DNA of 64,000 nucleotides from Ampelocalamus luodianensis (lineage: Eukaryota; Streptophyta; Magnoliopsida; Poales; Poaceae). Position numbers and translations under genes: made by a program. Shown here in pieces: positions 56,268 to 64,000 of the stretch. Under the pieces are notes generated by a model. It saw nothing but the letters and a program-made list of their open reading frames with translations, was not told the origin of the DNA and ran no database searches. How positions within the stretch are numbered: the stretch's first letter is position 1; each line of letters begins with the position of its first letter. The DNA is taken from positions 21,095,840 to 21,159,839 of the forward strand of contig CM070628.1 in the NCBI GenBank assembly GCA_036346255.1, written 5' to 3'.

Positions 56268-59200
56268 TGTAACAGCCCAAAATCTCTAAGTTGGATTAGT
56301 TAAGCATCTAGTGTGCATTTGTGAAATTTTGGACTTTTTTAAAAAAAAATTGTTGCAGCAAATAGGTTTCAAGTGTGAGAATATTTTAGTTGGATTTTAT
56401 ATTCTCTGACATGCTTGTTGGATTTTCTGGAATTTTTGGAGCTTAATTGGTTCCCTGATTAATTTGCATGTTCAACTTTGAGTTTGAATTTAAAGCACCA
56501 ACCTAATAGATAAATAAAACAAATAGAAATGAAAGTGATAACTTAAAATCTAGACTCAGTATAATTATTCTAAATATAAATGGAGGAATTAATTAAAGCA
56601 AGTTTTGCAATTTTCTCACATCAAGTAATAATAATCAATATTAAATCAAATTGTTAGGAAAATTGCAATTAAAAATTTAATTATTTTAATTTTATGTTTT
56701 CACATGCATCACAAAAATCATGTCATTATGCATGCATTATTATCATCATCTTTCTTTTCTGGTTCGACCGACCGCAGGTGAAACGCCTACGTGTCCCTTC
56801 TTTTCCGTTCCTGCTAACTCCCTTCGCTTCTCTCCTTCAGATCTCATCTAAAAACTCAAAACCAAGCCATGCATGTCGTACCACCGTGATCGTCATCGCA
56901 CGACCAACCCATTTCTGCAATCCGTTTGCGCATGCATGGCAGTTTGAGCGATTATGCAGGAGGAGAAAAGAAGTAGCAGATGAAACGTCTGTGAATCTAT
57001 TTCTTTTCCCCAACTTCTCTCCTCGCAATCACAACCGAGAATCAAGGATCCGACGACGCATGTTATACCGTTGCGATCACCGTCTCGAGGGCGTTCCGTT
57101 TCTGCAATCGTTTCTCGCATGCAAGGTCATATGAGTAAGTTGGAAAAATGTGGGAGAAATACACTGCTATTTATTCCATTGCTAATTTTTCTCACTGCCA
57201 TCCCCTTTCCATCCCACTGACCAATTTTTGTTTAGTCCCAGCCGAACCACCCTTCAACTCATGCAATCTTTCTATTGTTTGTGTGGTCACCTCACCACTG
57301 CACACCACTACCATTTCCTTTTCCCAAGAGAGCAAACTCTGCTATTTCTTGTCCACCAACCGGATCCACAGTCGAGGCTTTCTCTGCCACACACACCCAA
57401 CCTTATCACCTCACCATTTTGAGCCCTCCATTTCACATTCTACTCAGCACTGAAGCTCTTTTTCCAAGCCATTTCTCCCCTTCCCCATTTTCTCCACAGA
57501 GAGCAATGGAGCCAAGCTCTGGCCCTCCCCACCGAGCTCTCCTCTTCCACCAGCAGCGCCGTCGCCCCCTGCCTCTGCTGCTACGCCGCCGCCACCTCAG
57601 CTCTCCTCCGCCGCCGACCCAGCCAGCCGCCCCTTCCACCGCTGCCCTGCCCGGCCTTCTCGCCGAGCCACCCCGGCTCCTCCCTCTGCCACCTCCAGCG
57701 CCCTCGCCTCCGCTTGCTGCCGCCTCGCCCCGCGCCCTTGAGCCCGAGCGCCGTCGCACACCCCTGGTGCCTCCTCCTCCGGCACCCCCACGATGACCCC
57801 TCCGCGCCGCCCATGGTCCAAGCCACCAGCCTGCGCCGGCTGCTTCACCTCCCCAGCCGAGCCAGCACCCCCAAGCGCCGTCGCCTTCCGGTCTTCCTCG
57901 CGCCCGGCAGCCGCTCACCGCCACCAGCCTGCCGAGCTGCACTGCCTCCACCCCGAGCCGCCGTGTGACTCCCAGGCGCCGTCGTCCCTCCTGCCGCCGA
58001 ATCCGCCTCGGCCGCCCCTCAACACCACCTGTCTCCCTCGGCCCCAGCTGCGTCGACACCGCCTCCACCGACACCTTCACCGCTCAGAGCCACCCGCGCC
58101 TCCTCCCAGCTGGCCGGCCCGGCTACCCTACGCAGACCGCCGCCAAGGGTGCCGGCGGTGACATGCGTGACCTCCTCCCCGAGCTGCACACCCACGTTGC
58201 GCCTTGGCTCGTGCGTCGCCACCCGTGCCGATGCCGCTTCAGCTCCACGCTGTGGCCGCCGCACGCAGTCACCCTGCTGGTTCCGACCGCCGGCGACAAG
58301 CCATTGCTGAGCCGCCTTTGGTCCCCTTCTCCTTGCCCTCTGTGTGTTTGTGTAAATGCCTCAAAGCATGTCTTGTTTCTCTACAAGTGGAACTCATCTC
58401 GGCAACCCCCTTACACTTGTGCTCAACTGTCACCACCAGCCGCCCGAGCTGCGCCGTCTCCACCCTGAGGCCGCCTCGCTCGTGTCGGTCCTGGTTTCAT
58501 CATTATCAGCCACTGCCGGAGTTCCCTTCGCCGGCGATGAGCCGTGGTCCGAACCACCGGTAGCTCCTCTATCCTGCAGTTTCATCTCGAAACTCTCCTA
58601 TATCGAGGATAGGACCCATCTGTGAAAGGATTAGCTTTTGCAATTAATAGTTTTGATGAACGAAATAAATCACACCGTCTTGTGTTTAGCTTGTGGGATA
58701 AATAAATTTGTGGAAGAGGAGCCGATCAATCCGCATAGTCTTTTGGTTGTGGGATGATCGGAGGAGAAGTAAGTTCAAAATGTTTGTAGTACCCATTTGC
58801 TTAATCATAACTCTTTTGATCACTAAATTTTAATTTAGAAACTAGATAATTAGTTGTCGTGGTATAGTTTGTTTTGGTGAGGTTTTGAGCGAGTAGGTGG
58901 TTTAGAAGGACTTGTGCTGTGGGTTCGTGAGCAATAATCTAAGCTAGTTTGGTCGATAGAGTAATGGCTTGCTTAGCACAATTGTGGAAAGGTTAGTGAA
59001 TCAATTAGTCACTGGTCATTTAGTTCTTGGTGGCAACCAAATCCGAAAACTCTTATGAATGGGTGTATTCAGGAATCAGTAGAGTGCAATCTGTAGATGA
59101 TTAGTTTGGGCAGTAGGTTGATGACCATATAGAGTCTAGTTTAGCATTTTAGTTCAGCAAAACCTGCTGTGAAGGTGTTTGAGCAGTAACCAGAAAATTG

Positions 59201-61779
59201 TCAGTTTTGTCAATAGGTTTTGACCAATTCCAGTAGTTAGTAGTGTTCTTGAATCTTTGACTCGGTTGAGCTTTGCTCCTTTTAGCCTTTTAACACTTAA
59301 GCTTTGAGGAGCAAGCTTAGTGGAAAACAAATATGGGTGGGTAATTTAAGAAGATGTGTTAACACCAACCTAACTCAGGTAATGTTTCTTAAAGAGGCTT
59401 GTGCTAAGAAAGTCTGGAGATGAAATCTGCTCCTGACTTTGGGCTGTTGGCAATTATGAATCCTGGTGCTTAGAAATCTTATTGTTCCAATGGAGTTTTG
59501 GACCTTAACACTAGTAGAGTCAAATCAATCTAAAAATTCAAGCATTAGTTGATTCTCCAAAGCCAGCAATGAAATCCTAGTTGATGAAGGAATAAATGGA
59601 TTTAGAGTGAACAGTTAAAGAAATCAGAAGTTAATCAGAGTTTTCAATAGGCCATTGGATCATGTTGAATAACAAGTAGCAGATTAGAGGCTCTTTCCAT
59701 TAAGTTGTTTAGTAGAAGCTTGATTAAATCACTTAACTAGTAAGTACAGTTTTTTTTAGTAGCTAGCTCTTAGCAATTCAGTCTAAAAGAGTAAAATTTA
59801 TCATAAGCCAAGAATTGAGTTATTGGTTAATTAATCAGCGATAGACCTTATGCTATAATCTTAGTGTCAGTAATTCATAACCAATTCAATTCAACTCTAA
59901 ATCAAATAATTTATGCCTCTAAATTCATCTAAAATAAATATCCTTTCTTACATTTTATTTCTTAATTGTTGGAGACTTTTGGCATTACGTGTTTATTATT
60001 GTTTTTCGCTTTGCGCTTTTATCATTAGATGACGTTGTTTACGAGAGTGATCCTCTGCAGCAAGTCGAATATCTCTAGCAAGGCAAAGGCAAGCAGTTTG
60101 ATCATATCCACTCAATCCCATTACTTTTAAAATCTAATACTTTGTTTTACTTGTATGTATGTATGTATGCTTTTGTGTCAATGATTAATTTTGCCGAATA
60201 GAGGTAGCTAATCCTATTGCATTGTTTCCCTTAAATTGCTCACCCCTGCCACAACCATAAGTTATTATTCTCACTGGTGAATTAGAGCCCGGTGAATGAT
60301 TTATGGTCTTTTATTTGTCTTTACAATGTGGCGCTTAGCAATGCTTAGATACCGATAGAATTGGGCGGCTATCGACTTATGTCGGTAACCTTGATCACAC
60401 AAAACTTGCTATTACTTATGTTTCATATCTGGAGTTTTGTTTATTTGTGCAAACCAAAAACTAAAAACAAAATGGTTTGGACGTGGGTGAAACTTGGTTG
60501 TTTCTTGGTGGGTGCACGTTCGGCGTGCAGGGTGTGGTTCATCAGGCTCCCAGGTTTGAAGGATGTCACCCATGTCATGTAAGGACCGAGTTACTTGTGT
60601 CACTAAGCCAAGCGATATTTGCGTGCTAACCATACTAGAGGGAAATGGGACCTCTCTTGACTAAGTACTTTGGGGGGTGTTAATTAATGAGTCGCGTGGT
60701 GGGTTGCATATGGGGTATATGCAACATGGACATGTTTGTGGGAGGAGCACCGCCGAGGCCGGTGTCTCCTGCTCCACGTATGGGTCCTTGTGATCCATAT
60801 TTCGTCGGCAGATCACTAAGGGTTAACCCCCATACGTGCGGCTCTTGATTAGCTCATTCCATTGGAAATGTCTCGTAGCACTTAGCCGTGCTGCAGCATA
60901 CCAAAGGTAGTGTGCTTCATCCGTGGCAAAAGCGATGCGAAGTGTGGGTACAGTGGTACACCCCTGTAGGGTTTTGATCTATTCGAATAGCCTCGTCCTA
61001 GGTTATGGACATGCTTGGTAAGGTCGTGCAAGAACTAGACTACAACATTTAATTAAAACTTGATGGGTTGGTATGAATGGATGTTCATACTATTGTTGTG
61101 GTGACTATTGGGTTAGTCACTTCCAGGTTGTCTTTACTGTTGTTGTTATTATTGTATCGCTGTTATTTCATCAATTACAAACAGTTTGTCAAATCGCTTT
61201 GAATCTATTACATTATTGCAAATGAAAACTTGCTTTATGCTAAAAGTAAGTCCAGAGCCCCCTCTACCTAAATAAAGCTTGCATGTAGCTAAATTATAGT
61301 TCTGTTATCCTTACACGTCAGTCTTGCGAGTACAAAAACAATTTTTGTACTCAGTTGCTATGTTAATTGTTTTGTTGCAGAGGAAGAAGGTGAGCCCCAA
61401 GGGCTTCCCTTTTATGAGATGTGCTTCGGGTTTGACGACTAGCTTGGCGGCCCGGTTGGTTGCCTTGTGGGTAAAGGCACACTAATTGGCTCTTTTGTTT
61501 ATTGCCATCTTATGGCCCTTTTGCTTCCGCTGTCTAATTGTTATTTTGTTGCTATTTGGCCGGTTGGCCCTTATTGTATTTAATCCCTATTATGTATGTC
61601 TTTATTGTTGTGCTTGGTTCTATGCGATTGAATGGAATTGATGCATAATTTTGTGAAGAGGTGTGTATCTGTGAGCTTCGAGAAGTATACATATCTCGAG
61701 GCTTGGTTTATTTGATTTGTGATGCTAGGGCCAGGTGGTTGGTTAAGCATTACAAGCCAAATAAACTGGGGTCCTCACA
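56268..61779 (+). mobile_element. Solo LTR (5.5 kb), related to element B LTRs
   Basis: Starts TGTAACAGCCC, ends CTGGGGTCCTCACA and has the identical 5-bp duplication TACAT on both sides (56263-56267 and 61780-61784). Its 3' half is collinear with the LTR of B: TGGGCGGCTATCGACTT near 60361, the CTATTCGAATAG palindrome at 60979-60990, AGAGGAAGAAGGTGAGCCC near 61379. A GC-rich stretch at 57500-58560 gives many long open frames on both strands, none of them recognisable. No internal element sequence. Confidence 0.92.
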
Positions 61780-61889
61780 TACATGGACACACCCAAAATT
61801 CGAAAAAACTTTTAAGGGATCGAGTTACGTGTATTGGACTATATTAGAGAGTGCTGTCACACACTCACTATTTTCTCTCTAAAAAATTG

Positions 61890-62430
61890 TCACATTTTGA
61901 AAGTTCATTTACAACTCCATTATACATAAATTACAGTAAATAATTTATGCAATTTTTGTTCTTGGTCACTGTAATCATTCTTAAAAGTCTTAATAACTCA
62001 TATTTCGATCACATGACTCAAAATCTCACATATACTTTGTGAGGTTGAGAAAAACAAAGACAAAAAACATTCTGAAAGTTTATTTACAACTCCATTATAT
62101 ATAAATTATAGTAGATTATTTATGTAATTTTTGTTCTTGATCACTATAATTATTCTTGAAAATCTTAATAACTCACATTTCCATCACATAATTCAAGATC
62201 TCACATGTACTTTGAGAGATTGAGCAAAAAAAAAGATAAAAAATAAAATTATATACCAACAAAATACGGCAATATAGTGAACTCGTTATGTTCTTTACAT
62301 GTACTTTGAGAGGTTGAGCAAAAATAAAGACAAAAAATAAAATTATATACCAATAAAATACAATAATGTGGTGAACCCGTTATATTCTTCATATACACTT
62401 TGAGAGGTCGAGCAACAACAAAGATAAAAA
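61890..62430 (+). repeat. Two sets of tandem duplications in the TIR element
   Basis: A unit of about 185 bases (starting TTTTGAAAGTTCATTTACAAC, next copy near 62072) is present twice, then a unit of about 105 bases (AAAATAAAATTATATACCAA...) about twice (62233 and 62332). The phrase ACTTTGAGAGGTTGAGCAA occurs in all of them. Confidence 0.75.
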
Positions 62431-62818
62431 AAATTGGTGCACATCCTCTTGGAAGCCAGCCCACAACTTCACAACCAATAGCCCGCTCGGCCCCTACCTG
62501 GCCACCTCACCAAGTCACTAGCCCACTAGCCAAATGTGCCTCCTAGGCTCCAACTGCTTGCTCCTGTCCTGACTTCTCCCCTGTCCTGACTTCTCCCCAA
62601 TTTACCAAGAACCCCAAGTTGTGAATGTAGAGAAATCTAGCATGTTGATTTTGTGATCTTCTATTCATGTAAGACCTTATTCAAACTATTTGTATTGTAT
62701 TTTTAGCAAATTTTAAACTCCTTTGTTAGACTTACGATGTTATGAATCCATTATACCTGACTTTGGAATTGTGCGTGTGAATGGCACCCCTATTGGAAGT
62801 TTTCTAGCTCCGCCACTG

Positions 62819-63042
62819 GCTACGAGCCCACAAGTAGGGAAGAGCAGGTTGAGATGCCTGGCTGCTCGGACACATATTGTCTACGGTAAAGGAGCTACTG
62901 CATGTGCTACATGTTATGTATATGTATATATATAGCACATATGTATATATGGCCCATGAGACCCATTAGCTCTAGGGTTTGTACTTCTACTGTACATACC
63001 TTTGGGTATCCATCCAATTCCATGAGATGTTATTTCGTATCA
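62819..63042 (+). repeat. Ty1/copia 5' LTR, left end not resolved
   Basis: Ends TTTCGTATCA directly before a primer site. It contains the TATA-like GTATATATATAG at 62925-62936. A possible start is TGAGATGCC near 62850, giving a short LTR of about 190 bases; the 3' LTR lies outside, so this cannot be confirmed. Confidence 0.6.
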
Positions 63043-63055
63043 TGGTATCAGAGCA
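63043..63055 (+). other. Copia primer binding site (initiator Met tRNA)
   Basis: TGGTATCAGAGCA immediately after the LTR end, the common plant copia primer site. Confidence 0.88.
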
Positions 63056-63732
63056 ACATCTCTACTGCCACACTCCCTTTACTCTGTGGCCGTGACGGCG
63101 TCGGGCCGCCCAGTGCTATCCTCCAGCGAGTGGTCGGAGCTGGCACCGCCTCCGCAGCATCCTAGTGTTGTCCTCCGGCGAGTGGTCGGAGCCGGCACCG
63201 CCTCCGCGGCAACATCCCCTGCCGCATCTTCTCCGTCGACGGGTCTCAGGGAACCGGGACTTCACTGCCGAGTTCGTGCCGTCGCAGTTGTCCCCGGTCG
63301 AGCCACCACAGGCGCGGCTCGAGCGCGCCGACTGGGACCGCGCCGCCCCACGCCAAGGGCCGACACCGCGGCTCGAGCGCGCCAGCTGGGACCGTGCCGC
63401 CCCACGCCAAGGGTTGACGCCTCCTCCTCGCGGGAGTGGGCTCCCCTGTTTCGCCGCACTCCATTGCCGCGCTCGGAGGCCCAGCGCCCTCCATTGTCGC
63501 GCTCCTCTACGCTCTGCTCGGCAACACCTCCTCCCAGCCAAGCGCTCTACTTGGGGCTTTTCTGATGCGCCCGCGTCTCAAGAGAGGGGAGGGGAGGAAG
63601 AGGTGGTGTGGTTTTGGAGGGGAGCTGACACGTTGGAGTGGTATTTCTGCTATGTTTCCTCCTGGTTCTGCTGTGGAGTGGTATTTCTGTTGTGTTTCCT
63701 CCTTCCGACACAGGCACAACTGAGTTGGTGAA
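63056..63732 (+). other. Copia leader with GC-rich direct repeats
   Basis: Direct repeats of about 52 bases (GCGAGTGGTCGGAGC..., near 63125 and 63178), about 54 bases (GACCGCGCCGCCCCACG..., near 63335 and 63390), and a phrase GTGGTATTTCTG (63640 and 63678). Long open frames (63086-63565, 63165-63731) have repeat-driven Arg/Pro-rich composition and no known domain; they are not called as genes. Confidence 0.6.
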
Positions 63733-64000
63733 ATGGCATCCGGTGTTCCTGCTTCTCTCGGTATGGGAGGTACTCTTCTGGTCTCAGATATCAAACAGGA
63801 TGGCAAGAATTATCGTGAGTGGTCGTCATCGGTTCGCATGCTTCTTCGGTCTATTGGTTTTCTCTCATATATTACGGTGGAGCCTCCGACCGAGAAGACT
63901 GATGCGAAGGAGGCTACTGCATGGCATAGTGCTGATGATCGTGTTATGGGTATTTTATGTCATAGTGTTGAAATTTCAATCAGGATGGATTTCATTGATT
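63733..64000 (+). CDS. Ty1/copia gag, N-terminal part (cut by window end)
   Basis: ATG at 63733 begins MASGVPASLGMGGTL, and the frame stays open for 89 codons to the window edge. DGKNYREWSSSVRMLL with a following RSIGFLSYI is the typical N-terminal gag block of plant copia elements (family pattern: L-x-G-x-N-Y-x-x-W), and TAWHSADDRVMGIL matches the next helix. Gag would form the virus-like particle and bind element RNA in the cytoplasm. It lies about 680 bases after the primer site, a rather long leader. No defect is visible in this part. Confidence 0.85.
   Translation, partial: MASGVPASLGMGGTLLVSDIKQDGKNYREWSSSVRMLLRSIGFLSYITVEPPTEKTDAKEATAWHSADDRVMGILCHSVEISIRMDFID

Larger units (their letters stand above)
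56233..62818. mobile_element. Old TIR element (hAT-like?) split by a solo LTR
   Basis: Left end CAGGGGCGAAACTAGG and right end CTAGCTCCGCCACTG are imperfect inverted repeats. The flanking 8 bases (AATGCGAG and GCTACGAG) agree at 5 of 8 positions, which could be a worn hAT-type duplication. Without the solo LTR it is about 1.07 kb. The phrase TACATGGACACACCC continues across the LTR insertion. No transposase. Class is uncertain. Confidence 0.45.

Noticed and set aside
57433..58625. Several long frames on both strands (up to 215 residues)
   Set aside because: GC-rich leader part of the 5.5 kb solo LTR; six-frame openness with Pro/Arg/Ala bias and no domain.
63086..63806. Frames of 159 and 188 residues (plus) and 141 residues (minus) before copia gag
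   Set aside because: Repeat-driven Arg/Pro-rich frames in the leader; only kept as an observation, not as genes.
1..64000. tRNA, rRNA and other structural RNA genes
   Set aside because: No tRNA-like cloverleaf or rRNA sequence was recognised by eye; TGGTATCAGAGC matches are primer sites, not tRNA genes.

Overview
The window looks like plant nuclear DNA from a grass, most likely Oryza or a close relative. The reasons are long-LTR Ty3/gypsy chromoviruses, an En/Spm (CACTA) transposon carrying TNP2 and Ulp1 genes, a broken copy of the splicing factor PRP31 that still has its intron, and a five-exon kinase gene of a type common in rice. Species is an inference. Almost all of the 64 kb is nested transposons. 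Only one ordinary host gene looks fully structured (the kinase-like gene at 54241-55949), and its kinase active-site motifs are missing.

Left part (1-35.7 kb): the oldest layer is a plus-strand chromovirus, here called B. Its 5' LTR ends at 10061, its broken gag is at 10793-11710, protease to chromodomain lies at 21117-24608, and its 3' LTR starts at 24649. Three younger insertions cut it. A minus-strand gypsy element A (1-7205) sits in the 5' LTR. A 9.4 kb LTR element without its own genes, E1 (11711-21116), splits the gag gene. A member of the E1 family, E2, interrupts the 3' LTR at 28991. Next to E2 lie an inverted relative (E4, 31377-34406) and the 3' end of another relative (E3, 34407-about 35727). 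Together E2 and E4 form a head-to-head inverted repeat with arms of about 2.4 kb.

Middle (35.7-53.2 kb): a region with simple repeats and a PRP31 pseudogene fragment is followed by a 13.4 kb CACTA element (39820-53223) with matching 3-bp target duplications (CTT). It carries arrays of hairpin repeats at both ends, a frameshifted TNP2 transposase gene, an internal third hairpin array, and a second gene with a transposase_24-like part and a Ulp1-type protease. A 4.7 kb solo LTR with a perfect 5-bp duplication (GTTCT) lies inside it. With the CACTA element and one CTT removed, a GC-rich minus-strand reading frame closes up without a stop.

Right part (53.2-64 kb): the kinase-like gene, a small foldback element, and an old TIR element (56233-62818) split by a 5.5 kb solo LTR with a perfect TACAT duplication. 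The window ends in the 5' end of a Ty1/copia element whose gag runs off the edge. The coding parts of the autonomous elements describe the standard gag-protease-RT-RNase H-integrase cycle, but all are broken. E1-type elements would depend on proteins supplied by such relatives. All seven in-frame nonsense codons seen in element B are TAG where related proteins have or would allow Gln, which suggests methylation-driven C-to-T decay.
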